From: Leptolyngbya sp. PCC 6406
GTDB lineage: Bacteria > Cyanobacteriota > Cyanobacteriia > Phormidesmidales > Phormidesmidaceae
Assembly: GCF_000332095.2 (NCBI RefSeq)
Contig: NZ_KI913949.1
Location: 1,636,511-1,700,510 of the forward strand
Direction of reading: 5' to 3'
DNA: 64,000 nt
Part shown: positions 55,080 through 63,262 of the stretch, one piece after another
Layout of the letters: each line of letters starts with the position of its first letter
Position numbering within the stretch: the stretch's first letter is position 1
The notes under the pieces: model-generated
The model's database searches: none
The model's input: the letters and a program-made list of their open reading frames with translations, nothing else
What the model was told of the DNA's origin: nothing
Position numbers and translations under genes: made by a program

Positions 55080-55197
55080 ACCGTAGACACAAAAAAACAC
55101 AGGTTACGCAAAGAAAAGTGGCACAACTAAAACTGTCACTGCTTACAATAGAGACTTAGCGGAGACGTAAGTTTCCGTTCACTCCTCACACCACATA

Positions 55198-55225
55198 CGC
55201 CCAGGTAAAGTTTTTTACCTGGGCG
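55198..55225. terminator. Intrinsic terminator-like hairpin
   Basis: The stem CGCCCAGGTAA / TTACCTGGGCG encloses a short loop with a T-run (GTTTTTT). It lies between guaB3 and trxA within a 320-bp gene-free spacer, fitting termination of an upstream transcript. The end is 119 nt past the guaB3 stop, so a short untranslated transcript in between is possible. Confidence 0.75.
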
Positions 55226-55399
55226 CTTCCTTATGGCGCAGTATGGGCTAGGGGGGAAGGGGCTAAACTGCGATAGCCAAAGGCTGGTCAAAGACCATCG
55301 CGTTAACCAGTGTGTCTAAATGCAAAACCCGCCGTTAAAGGCCCCCATCCTTAGCTATGGTAAGATCTTGGTAAACAAAGGCTAAGGATACTGACAGGC

Positions 55400-55720
55400 A
55401 TGGCTGCCGAACAAGTAACAGACTCTACATTCAAGCAGACGGTCCTAGAGAGCGAACTTCCTGTTCTAGTGGACTTTTGGGCTCCTTGGTGTGGCCCCTG
55501 CCGGATGGTTGCTCCGGTAGTCGAGGAGATTTCCGAGCAGTACGATGGCCAAGTAAAGGTGGTCAAGGTTAACACTGACGAAAACCCCAGTGTTGCCAGT
55601 CAGTACGGCATCCGCAGCATTCCCACCCTCATGATTTTCAAGGGCGGTCAGCGGGTAGACATGGTGGTGGGGGCTGTTCCTAAAACAACCCTGGCCAATA
55701 CTTTGGAAAAGTACCTCTAG
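55400..55720 (+). CDS. trxA: Thioredoxin
   Basis: A 106-residue thioredoxin that reduces protein disulfides with electrons from thioredoxin reductase (ferredoxin- or NADPH-dependent). The active site WCGPC has Cys31 and Cys34. [40 protein letters not shown] (cis-Pro) and TLMIFKGGQ are all canonical. The length matches m-type thioredoxins. It is monocistronic by position. Confidence 0.96.
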   Translation: MAAEQVTDSTFKQTVLESELPVLVDFWAPWCGPCRMVAPVVEEISEQYDGQVKVVKVNTDENPSVASQYGIRSIPTLMIFKGGQRVDMVVGAVPKTTLANTLEKYL

Positions 55721-55886
55721 ATTCGCAGATCTGCATCTGATTTTGTAGATTTGGACGTGGATCTCGATCTGCGATGGCTTCTTTGGGCCGGTTATGGGGC
55801 GCTTACAGCCCCCAGTACCGCAGGGCGTAAATCAGCCCACTATTGTCGCACCAGCCCAACCTTTTCCGGTCCCCTCTCCCCTTGGG

Positions 55887-56156
55887 CTGCTGTGTACACA
55901 TATTTCTGGAAGGGTGCTGAGGCCCCTTGCAACCCCCCCTTAATCCCCCCTTATAAAGGGGAGAAACTCTAGTCCTCCCCCTTTACAAGGGGGAGTTAGA
56001 GGGGGTCAGGCCGGGATGCACATCAAAACAGTGACTTATAGCGGTTCTCACTCGGGTTAAGTACAGGCAAGGGGCTTAAGCCCCTTGTTCGCCAAAGTGT
56101 CATTAAGTTGAGGTGTACCTCATCCATTAGGGAACCGCTATATGTGTACACCGTAG
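55887..56156. repeat. Miniature element B, copy 2 (interrupted by C)
   Basis: From CTGCTGTGTACACATATTTC to ATGTGTACACCGTAG, inserted in element A copy 5 with a 9-bp target duplication (CCCCTTGGG at 55878-55886, CCCCATGGG at 56157-56165). Without the C insert it is 166 bp, against 165 bp for copy 1. It runs in the opposite orientation to copy 1. Confidence 0.92.
56039..56140. repeat. Miniature element C, copy 1
   Basis: A 102-bp element from TAGCGGTTCTCACTCGGG to TTAGGGAACCGCTA, flanked by TA duplications (56037-56038, 56141-56142). It carries the inner palindrome AAGGGGCTTAAGCCCCTT. It is inserted in the B element: copy 1 of B shows the empty site ACTTATGTG. A second 102-bp copy is at 57724-57825. 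The ends match those of the intact IS630 element at 41004-42020. Confidence 0.95.
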
Positions 56157-56367
56157 CCCCATGGGAGAGGGCTAGAGCTTCGGCGTAAGCTCAGCCGAAC
56201 GGTGAGGGGCCGAGGTGTGCCACGATGGAACGGCCAGGGTATTTACGTCGCAGAGTACTAGCGTGATTCCCTAGGGTGGGCGTGGTTCTGCCTACCCCAC
56301 AAGGGTTTCCCCATTAATTGCCCACACGCCCTAACGTCATAGGGCGAGCCATATTTTGTAATTCCCT

Positions 56368-56403
56368 CAAAACCCCCAGGGTGCCGACACCCTGGGGGTT
56401 TTG
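56368..56403. terminator. Strong bidirectional terminator-like hairpin
   Basis: CAAAACCCCCAGGGTG ... CACCCTGGGGGTTTTG is a perfect 16-bp stem with a 4-nt loop, an A-run before and a T-run after, so it can work on both strands. The nearest upstream gene (trxA) is 650 bp away across the nested repeats, so it may end a short unannotated transcript or insulate the LOG gene. Confidence 0.85.
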
Positions 56404-56532
56404 ATTAGTCTTCTCTAGGCGCATGAAAACGGGAAATCGCCTACTGCCGCCCAAGACCCACCGGGGGCAGTTCAATCGCTACAATAGAATGTTACAGAAA
56501 AGCGTTACAGAGCAGTTCATAGGTTTGTCAAC

Positions 56533-57600
56533 ATGGTCGATTCCTTGCCGCGCCAGTTGTCAGATACCCTCCAAAGCGAACTGGCAGCGGTGCTAGATCA
56601 ACTCCCCAGCATGAAACACGGCAAACTGATTCGCCAAGTGCTGGAAACCATCCTAGAAATGATGGGGCGCGAAACAGAGCGCCTCGACTGGAAAATCCTC
56701 AGCTCCGCCCTGCAAGACATGGAAAAGGGCTTTCGGATTTTCTATCCCTATCGCCATACCCGCAAGATCACCATTTTTGGCTCCGCCCGTCTTTCCGCCG
56801 AACACCCTGCCTATCAAATGGCCCAAACCTTTGCCCAGGAGATCACCCAGCTTGGCTTCATGGTGATCACGGGAGCCGGGGGCGGCATCATGGAGGCGGG
56901 CAACGCCGGGGCGGGCACCGATCAATCCTTTGGTCTCAATATTCAGCTTCCCTTTGAACAGGGAGCAAACCCAGTGATCTCCGGGGATCCCAAACTGATT
57001 GACTTCAAGTATTTCTTCACACGAAAACTGTTTTTTCTCAAGGAAAGTGACGCCCTCGCCCTCTTCCCCGGTGGCTTTGGCACTCAGGATGAAGCCTTTG
57101 AATCCCTCACCTTGATTCAAACTGGCAAGGCAGGACCGCTGCCCGTTGTCCTGGTTGATTATCCCGGCGGTGACTATTGGCACAACTGGGATCAGTACAT
57201 TCGCAAGCAGCTAATGGCCGATGGCCTCATCAGTCCCGATGATGTCAGCCTGTACACCATTACCGACAGCGTCACCGAAGCCTGCGCAGCGGTCACCGAC
57301 TTCTATCGTGTGTTTCACTCCAGTCGCTATGTGGATGACCAACTGGTGCTGCGATTGAAATGCCCCTTGCCTCCATCCCTGTTGGATACCCTGAATGTCG
57401 AATTTAGTGACATTCTGCACCGGGGCACCATTCGAGCCAGCACCGCCCTGCCAGTGGAAAAGGGGGACGAGACAGAGGATTTACCCCGCCTGATCCTCCA
57501 TTTCAATTACCGCGATCTGGGGCGACTCTACCAAATGATTCGCCTGATCAATCAGTTGGGTGTCCACAGCCCCGAAACCGATCACCCAGAGGAAAAGTAA
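56533..57600 (+). CDS. LOG-family protein (lysine-decarboxylase-like Rossmann fold)
   Basis: 355 residues. The LOG core KITIFGSARLSAEHPAYQMA, GFMVITGAGGGIMEAGNAGA and FFLKESDALALFPGGFGTQDE is present; the last is the PGGxGTxxE phosphoribohydrolase motif. LOG enzymes release free cytokinin-type bases from nucleoside 5'-monophosphates, or act as nucleotide-ribose hydrolases. The protein has extra N- and C-terminal domains, making it longer than plant LOG (about 200 residues), and the physiological substrate is unknown. ATG 56533; no adjacent partner. Confidence 0.9.
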   Translation: MVDSLPRQLSDTLQSELAAVLDQLPSMKHGKLIRQVLETILEMMGRETERLDWKILSSALQDMEKGFRIFYPYRHTRKITIFGSARLSAEHPAYQMAQTFAQEITQLGFMVITGAGGGIMEAGNAGAGTDQSFGLNIQLPFEQGANPVISGDPKLIDFKYFFTRKLFFLKESDALALFPGGFGTQDEAFESLTLIQTGKAGPLPVVLVDYPGGDYWHNWDQYIRKQLMADGLISPDDVSLYTITDSVTEACAAVTDFYRVFHSSRYVDDQLVLRLKCPLPPSLLDTLNVEFSDILHRGTIRASTALPVEKGDETEDLPRLILHFNYRDLGRLYQMIRLINQLGVHSPETDHPEEK

Positions 57601-57723
57601 TGGATCCTTACGGGCGTATCCCACTTTCGTGAGCCCTCCCTGCTACTGCTCATCCATAAGTCCTGAAACCCTTGCGGGCAGGGCTGGCTCCACCCTTCGG
57701 GAAGCGCAAAGCTCTACATCTTA

Positions 57724-57825
57724 TAGCGGTTCTCACTCGGGTTAAGTAAAGACAAGGGGCTTAAGCCCCTTGTTCCCCGAATTGCCATCAAGTTGAGCTG
57801 TACCTCATCCATTAGGGAACCGCTA
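57724..57825. repeat. Miniature element C, copy 2
   Basis: A 102-bp copy flanked by TA (57722-57723, 57826-57827), with TAGCGGTTCTCACTCGGG and TTAGGGAACCGCTA ends. It lies in the 294-bp convergent spacer between the LOG and radical SAM genes, next to the repeat word CATCCC/CCCACTTTCGTGAGCCC shared with 38485. Confidence 0.93.
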
Positions 57826-57894
57826 TAAGTTGGCTCGAATGATGGTTGTGCACCCTCGGAGATGTACGCAATCCAATAGCATGTCGCTAGAAGA

Positions 57895-58974
57895 CTACAC
57901 CTCACCCCAATGGGGTTGGAGTCGTTTCATCAAGGGCTGGTATGCCTTGAAATAGGCAACGGAACCCACCTGACGGGCAATGGCCTTACCCTGGGTATCG
58001 GCCCCCATGCATTGCTGGCAAACCGGGTGGGCAACTTGAAATCGATTGAAGGCAGAGCGCAGACCACAGGCGGGGGGCGCTTGGAGAATGTCCCGCAGGG
58101 GCTGGTGCTGCACATTGCCTAGGGGAATTTTGCCTTCATAGTCTTTGCAGCAGGGGACCACCGTGCCGTCGTAGAGAATGCCCGTCTGCTGGCTAGCGCC
58201 ATTGCAATAGCCAAACCGGGCCGGAATCACGGTAGCGGTTTCCCCGTTGCCCCAGCTATCCAACGGGAAGGTTTCTAGGACCAGCTTGGGATGGAGGGGG
58301 ATCAATTGCCAGCGTCCGGGGTGATGGCGGGCAATGGCTTGATCGATCGCCGACGCTGACGGCGCATCGGGGATGCCCTTCAGCAGGCGGTCGGCCCAGC
58401 GGCGTAGTTCTGCCCGCATCTGGGTTTTGCCCTCCACCACATGCATGGGCTTGTGGGGTACCAGAAAGGGATTGGGGGTGGTGTCAAGGAACTTGATGTG
58501 GATGCGGGTGGGGCTGGTCTCTGACCGGCGTAGATTGGCCTGCACATACTCGGTGATGCCCTCAAAATAGCCCTCAGGGTTTAGTCGGGGAGGGGCACCC
58601 CGGAGGGTAAAGGTGTGGGGATCGGGGGTTTGTAGGGAAATAGTGACCTTGGGAATGCCCGAGGTCACCAGTTGATCAATATGATCAGGGCGCAGGTGAA
58701 AGGTGCTGCCATTGGTGGTCAGGTGCAATCGCAGGTGGTGGGCTAGGGCCAACTGGATCCCTTCAAACACCTGGGGATAGATCAGGGGCTCTCCCATCAG
58801 GTGAAAGGTAATGATGTCGGCGAGGTGATCTGCGGCTACCTCCGCTAGAATTTTCTCCAGCAGCGGCCACGCCATATGCCCCCGAGGCCGCTCCATAATG
58901 GCGTCAGGGCAAAACTCGCATTTGAAGTTGCAGACGTTGGTGACTTCGATATGGAGGCGAGCGAGAGAAGACAT
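57895..58974 (-). CDS. Radical SAM/SPASM domain protein
   Basis: 359 residues. The iron-sulfur SAM motif CNFKCEFC has Cys15, Cys19 and Cys22 in IEVTNVCNFKCEFCPDAIME. The barrel contains FHLMGEPLIYPQV and LTTNGSTFHLR. The C-terminal SPASM-type cysteines (FGYCNGASQQTGILYDGTVV followed by PCCKDYEG and CQQCMG) bind auxiliary clusters. Members modify peptides or small metabolites by radical chemistry. No precursor peptide or partner gene is visible nearby, so the substrate is unknown. Start ATG 58974. Confidence 0.92.
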   Translation of the reverse strand: MSSLARLHIEVTNVCNFKCEFCPDAIMERPRGHMAWPLLEKILAEVAADHLADIITFHLMGEPLIYPQVFEGIQLALAHHLRLHLTTNGSTFHLRPDHIDQLVTSGIPKVTISLQTPDPHTFTLRGAPPRLNPEGYFEGITEYVQANLRRSETSPTRIHIKFLDTTPNPFLVPHKPMHVVEGKTQMRAELRRWADRLLKGIPDAPSASAIDQAIARHHPGRWQLIPLHPKLVLETFPLDSWGNGETATVIPARFGYCNGASQQTGILYDGTVVPCCKDYEGKIPLGNVQHQPLRDILQAPPACGLRSAFNRFQVAHPVCQQCMGADTQGKAIARQVGSVAYFKAYQPLMKRLQPHWGEV

Positions 58975-59210
58975 GGTAATGCCAAGGCCGGAACTGCCTT
59001 AGGCTAGCAAAGGAAACTAAGAACACCCTGAGAAATTTCTCTCTACATTTCTCTTTATGGAAGTTTCTAGAAATGGGGTTATGGCTATGGTGTTTTCCAT
59101 GGAGGCGGATAAATTAGGCTAGGCTGACGGGAATAAGGCTTTTCTGACACCGGCCTTTGAAGACAGGTGCGGAAAGCGTTAACGTTTTGGGGACTATTTG
59201 GGGACTATTC

Positions 59211-60086
59211 ATGGAGGGTTGGTCTGTGGGGAATCGGCTGAATCGGGCACTGTTGCTCTCACTGGTGGCGGCAGCAGGACTGGGGAGTGTTGTGGCGGCT
59301 CCGGCTAGGGGACAGGCGTTGTTACCCTATGTGTTGCCGTTGGACTATGAGCGCTTACAGGAGCAGGGATTACAACTGGCTCAACAGGCGGCGCAACTGG
59401 CGCAGTTTCAGCAATACCAGCAGGCTTTGGCACAGGCGGAACTAGCGGCTCAGTTGGCTCCGGGGGAACCGGCGGTTCTGGGGTTGTTGGGCAGCCTCTA
59501 CCTGCAAGTGGGGCAGCTTGAATCTGCGATCGCAGCTCTAGAGCAGGCGCGTCAGCTACAGCCCACGAATACGGCGGTGCTCTTTGCCCTGGGGACAACC
59601 CATTTTCGGCTATCTCAATATTCCCAGTCGGTGTCTTACCTAGAATCGGGGCTGCGGCTAGAACCGGAAAATCCTGGGGCACTGTTTGACTTGGGCAACG
59701 CCTACTTCAAGCTAGGGCGCTATGAGCAAGCCATTAGCCGCTACCAAGCTGCGGTGGATATTGAGCCAGAGTTTTGGCCCTCAGTGAACAATATTGGCCT
59801 CGTGCTGTACGAGCAGGGCGATATTGGGGCCGCGATTCGCTACTGGGAAGACACCCTGGTGCTGGTACCCGATGAACCCGAACCTCGCCTCGCGATCGCA
59901 GTGGCCCAGTACGCCCAGGGACAGGGTCAGTCGGCACTCCAAATGGGGATTGAAGCCCTAGAGCGGGATAGCCGCTACGCCGACCTAGACTTTCTAGAAC
60001 AGAACCTCTGGGGCTCACGACTGCTGGGGGATGCGGAAGCATTCTTTGGAGTGCCTGCGGTTCAGGCTATTCTGGCCCAACTGTAG
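59211..60086 (+). CDS. Exported TPR-repeat protein
   Basis: About 291 residues from ATG 59211. A signal peptide (RALLLSLVAAAGLGSVVAAP, Ala-x-Gly/Ala cleavage) is followed by five to six tetratricopeptide repeats (about 50-250), for example ALAQAELAAQLAPGEPAVLG and YEQAISRYQAAVDIEPEFWP. These make a protein-binding surface in the periplasm or thylakoid lumen. TTG 59157 is rejected because the ATG places the signal peptide correctly. The next gene starts 11 bp downstream, so the two are probably co-transcribed. Confidence 0.87.
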   Translation: MEGWSVGNRLNRALLLSLVAAAGLGSVVAAPARGQALLPYVLPLDYERLQEQGLQLAQQAAQLAQFQQYQQALAQAELAAQLAPGEPAVLGLLGSLYLQVGQLESAIAALEQARQLQPTNTAVLFALGTTHFRLSQYSQSVSYLESGLRLEPENPGALFDLGNAYFKLGRYEQAISRYQAAVDIEPEFWPSVNNIGLVLYEQGDIGAAIRYWEDTLVLVPDEPEPRLAIAVAQYAQGQGQSALQMGIEALERDSRYADLDFLEQNLWGSRLLGDAEAFFGVPAVQAILAQL

Positions 60087-60097
60087 GGCTGGGGGTT

Positions 60098-61357
60098 ATG
60101 GTTTCCCCTGGGCAGCAACAGCCCTTGACCTTACCGTCCTTGCCCCATCATCTCCCCCTGTGTGAGGCGATCGTGGCGGAAATTGCCACCGCGCCCCAGC
60201 AGCGCATCTCCTTTGCCCGGTATATGGATCTGGTTCTGTACCATCCCGACCATGGCTACTACACCAGGAGCGTGTCTCACCTGGGGCCGGGGGGAGATTT
60301 TGTCACCTCAGTTCATCTGGGCCATGACTTTGGGGAGTTGCTGGCGGAGCAGGTGGCGGATATCTGGCATCACCTGGATCGGCCCCAGCCCTTTGACTTG
60401 GTAGAGTTTGGCCCCGGTCAGGGGCTCATGGCGGCGGATATTCTAGCCCAATTAGCGCGGGCCTACCCCACCTGTCTGGCGGCGCTGCGCTATACCCTGG
60501 TGGAAACTTCCCCAGCCCTCCGCCAAGTCCAGCAGCAGCGGCTCCAGCCCTGGCAAGATCGGGGCATCTCGCTCCAGTGGTGTGCCCTGGACCAGGTGCC
60601 CGAGGCGGCTTGGATGGGTTGTGTCCTCTCCAATGAGCTGGTGGATGCCCTACCCGTCCATCGTGTGGTGTTGACGGAGGCGGGGCTCCAGGAGCAATAC
60701 GTTGTTTGCAGCAATCACCCAGATCTGCCCTTTTGCGGACAGCTCGGTCCCCTGTCTACCCCCGATCTGGGAGCCTATTTATCTCTCGTGGGAGTTGCGA
60801 TCGCACCCCCCACCTATCCCCTGGGCTATACCACTGAGATCAACCTAGCCGCCTTGGACTGGCTAGCAGCGGTGGCCCGATGCCTGCACCGGGGCTATGT
60901 CATCACCATCGACTACGGCTACGAAGCCCACCGCTACTACAGTCCCACCCGCACTGGAGGAACGCTGCAATGCTATCGCCAGCAGGCCCACCACAGTGAT
61001 CCCTGGGTGGGGGTGGGGCAGCAGGACATCACCGCCCATGTGGATTTCACCGCCCTCCAGCGCCAGGGCGATCGCTGTGGCCTCTCTACCGTAGGCTTTA
61101 CCCCCCAGGCCATATTTCTCATGGCATTGGGATTAGGCGACCGCCTTAATGCCGTGGCCCAGACCCAGGGCACCGATGGAGCCAGCCTCAACCGGGCGCT
61201 ACAACGGCGAGACAGCCTCCATCAATTAATCAGTCCCCTAGGTCTGGGCAATTTTGGCGTCCTAGTGCAGCAGAAGGGGGTGCCCCCCTCAGCTCAGCAG
61301 CAGCCCCTAAAAGGACTCACGGTGCCTGAATATCCCCATCGGGAAGCCAGCGTCTAG
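60098..61357 (+). CDS. Class I SAM-dependent methyltransferase (MidA/NDUFAF7-like)
   Basis: 419 residues. FARYMDLVLYHPDHGYYTRS and PGGDFVTSVHLGHDFGELLA are the MidA entry, the SAM loop is DLVEFGPGQGLMAADIL, and CVLSNELVDALPVHRVV and ITIDYGYEAHRYY follow. The mitochondrial homologue NDUFAF7 methylates an arginine of a complex I subunit; bacterial and cyanobacterial homologues probably methylate a protein arginine too, possibly in the NDH-1 complex (inference). It is 11 bp downstream of the TPR gene. Confidence 0.9.
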   Translation: MVSPGQQQPLTLPSLPHHLPLCEAIVAEIATAPQQRISFARYMDLVLYHPDHGYYTRSVSHLGPGGDFVTSVHLGHDFGELLAEQVADIWHHLDRPQPFDLVEFGPGQGLMAADILAQLARAYPTCLAALRYTLVETSPALRQVQQQRLQPWQDRGISLQWCALDQVPEAAWMGCVLSNELVDALPVHRVVLTEAGLQEQYVVCSNHPDLPFCGQLGPLSTPDLGAYLSLVGVAIAPPTYPLGYTTEINLAALDWLAAVARCLHRGYVITIDYGYEAHRYYSPTRTGGTLQCYRQQAHHSDPWVGVGQQDITAHVDFTALQRQGDRCGLSTVGFTPQAIFLMALGLGDRLNAVAQTQGTDGASLNRALQRRDSLHQLISPLGLGNFGVLVQQKGVPPSAQQQPLKGLTVPEYPHREASV

Positions 61358-61410
61358 GCTATTTGATTGAGCTGAAAACTTACTCAGCTCTCTAGGTTGA
61401 CTTAAGGGCG

Positions 61411-62061
61411 CTATTGTTCGCTGCGGGTGTCGGCAAACGCAGTAAACAGCCCCTGACCGATAAACAGGCTACCAACCAGGTAGCGTCCGCCGGTTTGCAA
61501 TCTCTGGGTTTGGGCTAACAAGGGGGTGGCACTACCCGCAAAGAGAGCATAACCGGAGTCTGTGAAGGCTGCGATCGCAACAAAGAGACTGCCTAAAAAC
61601 AGGCTTTGCAGCAGCGGAGAGGCATCTACTGCCATGAACTGGGGCAGGAAGGTGGCAAAGAACAGGGTGGTTTTGGGGTTGAGCATGGACACCAGCGCCC
61701 CATCCCAAAACAGGCGACGAGCGGAACGGTTGACTAAGCGCGGGGTGGCAGTCGCCGGGGTGGGTGGGGCGCGGAAGGCTTGAATCCCCAGATAAATCAG
61801 GTAAAGCGCCCCAGCGTATTTAATCACCAGAAAGGCGGTGGAGGAGAGGGCTAAGAGCGTGCCGAGGCCAATTGCGGCTGCGATCGCATTTCCCCAATTT
61901 CCTAAAGCCACACCAGCTACTGAGACCAAGCCCAGTCGTCGGCCCTGGGCAAAGCTACGGGTCAGGATGTAGAGCACCCCAGGGCCAGGGGTCACCGCCA
62001 AGATCAAGCTTGCGGTACAGAATGCAGCCAGCAGCGGCCACGGTGGAATGATATGCAGCAT
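61411..62061 (-). CDS. LysE-family amino-acid exporter
   Basis: 216 residues with about six membrane helices. The entry LILAVTPGPGVLYILTRSFA followed by QGRRLGLVSVAGVALGN is the LysE/RhtB signature, and WDGALVSMLNPKTTLFFATF is the second conserved block. The family exports amino acids or homoserine lactone-like compounds; the substrate here is unknown. ATG 62061; convergent with the methyltransferase gene. Confidence 0.92.
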   Translation of the reverse strand: MLHIIPPWPLLAAFCTASLILAVTPGPGVLYILTRSFAQGRRLGLVSVAGVALGNWGNAIAAAIGLGTLLALSSTAFLVIKYAGALYLIYLGIQAFRAPPTPATATPRLVNRSARRLFWDGALVSMLNPKTTLFFATFLPQFMAVDASPLLQSLFLGSLFVAIAAFTDSGYALFAGSATPLLAQTQRLQTGGRYLVGSLFIGQGLFTAFADTRSEQ

Positions 62062-62135
62062 GGCGTTGAGTTGAAGATGTTATGACAGTTTAGACAAAGC
62101 TCAGGAAATGTGGCCTTAGTCTAAACGCCAATGCA

Positions 62136-62351
62136 TCAGCCCTGACCCGTTACCTTAGCAATGGGTCCCTCGGTAGTGTCCTCCAGGTTGACAATGCCAT
62201 CGGGGTTGACGGTGATGGCATTGTCTAGCCGTTCGTTGATTTCGGGATACTCGCTCAACACCTGCTCCACGACCGCATCCCCGTACTGGTTGAAGAAATT
62301 GGGAATTTGGGAGGTATCAAACCCAGCGTTTAAAAAGGGAATATTTAAGTA
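62136..62351 (-). pseudogene. C-terminal fragment of an unidentified gene, cut at the Septu-like locus
   Basis: On the minus strand a frame without start ends NAGFDTSQIPNFFNQYGDAV, VEQVLSEYPEINERLDNAIT, VNPDGIVNLEDTTEGPIAKV, TGQG and a TGA at 62136-62138. The composition and sharp ending look like real coding sequence of host type. Its 5' portion is replaced by the stop region of the HNH gene (62345). The parent family was not recognised. It probably marks the insertion boundary of the defence cassette. Confidence 0.55.
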
Positions 62352-63262
62352 TTAGAATTTAGCATTGCCTCAAGCCACTCTCTCTTGACTTGATGTCCTT
62401 GTTCCGTTTTGTAGACATAGAATCTTGCATATGCCAATGCCGCCGCAGAATACTCAGAGCCTTTGTCAATTAATCTAAGCAAATCTTTTTGGCGATTTTT
62501 GTAGATTCTTCTAAACTGAGGATCTGTGATTTTAGAGAAGTAAGTATCGAGCTCTTCTACTAATCTCTTGACTTCTGAATCTTTATTCTTGCGATCTCGG
62601 ACTAGTTCCTGAGAATGGAGATGGTAAACCTCAATAGATATTTCTGCTCTTTGATATTCTCTAGTTCCTGGATCTAGTGCAGGAACAGGTTCGCCATTAG
62701 GTCGAAATGTTAGAAGCTTCCAGTCATTAGGATCGGTTGGATCGAGTAGATCGACATCCTCTAATTCCCAATCATCTGTTTCTTGGCGAGCTCTGAAACT
62801 ACCGGATACGGGAAACCGGTCCGACTTTCCTCCTCTCGTACCACCAGGTGTATTTACTCGGCGCTGATTACTCCACTGACAAGAATAGCGATAGTTGCTC
62901 CACTTGAAAGCCAACCACCAATAGCCTTCATGATCAGGATCTTCGTCCACACGATTTTTAGGACGGAAGTGATCAACATCTTTATCTGAGCCTGAGTTTA
63001 AACTTTCTGAGTACCAACACTTTCTATTACTGAGATTCGATAAGTGAGGAGCCAAATCCCTCCAAATCTTAGAACGTGATGACTTACTTAAGCCCTTAGT
63101 TATTGCATTTTTCCTTGCAGCTTTAACATCTTTCCCGTCAGCTATAGCCTGTTGTTCAGCTTGCTCAATTTCTCCTCGCAGCTCATTAAGCGCAGTCTCT
63201 GCTGTCGCTTCCCAGCCATCTGGAATTGCTATTGCTAACCTCTCAATATCAATCCAGCGCAT
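62345..63262 (-). CDS. HNH nuclease, PtuB-like (Septu-type defence)
   Basis: 305 residues. The HNH core is KCWYSESLNSGSDKDVDHFR followed by PKN, and the block GYWWLAFKWSNYRYSCQWSN fits TIGR02646/PtuB-like nucleases. The second Cys of the usual CxxC is Ser here (CWYSE), as I recall for one branch of the family. A helical N-domain and a long helical C-domain surround the core. The ATG overlaps the stop of the ATPase gene (TGATG), so the two are translated together. In Septu the HNH protein cuts DNA under control of the ATPase when phage infects. The base composition is more AT-rich than in the flanking core genes. Confidence 0.85.
   Translation of the reverse strand: MRWIDIERLAIAIPDGWEATAETALNELRGEIEQAEQQAIADGKDVKAARKNAITKGLSKSSRSKIWRDLAPHLSNLSNRKCWYSESLNSGSDKDVDHFRPKNRVDEDPDHEGYWWLAFKWSNYRYSCQWSNQRRVNTPGGTRGGKSDRFPVSGSFRARQETDDWELEDVDLLDPTDPNDWKLLTFRPNGEPVPALDPGTREYQRAEISIEVYHLHSQELVRDRKNKDSEVKRLVEELDTYFSKITDPQFRRIYKNRQKDLLRLIDKGSEYSAAALAYARFYVYKTEQGHQVKREWLEAMLNSNT

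Larger units (their letters stand above)
55813..56261. repeat. Miniature element A, copy 5 (interrupted)
   Basis: The left half (CCAGTACCGCAGGGCGTAAAT ... CCGGTCCCCTCTCCCCTTGGG) and right half (CATGGGAGAGGGCTAGAGC ... GCAGAGTACTAG) are separated by a B element. Without the insert it is about 170 bp, with the short CTCAGCCGAACGG expansion also seen in copy 4. It lies in the 812-bp gene-free stretch between trxA and the LOG gene. Confidence 0.92.
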
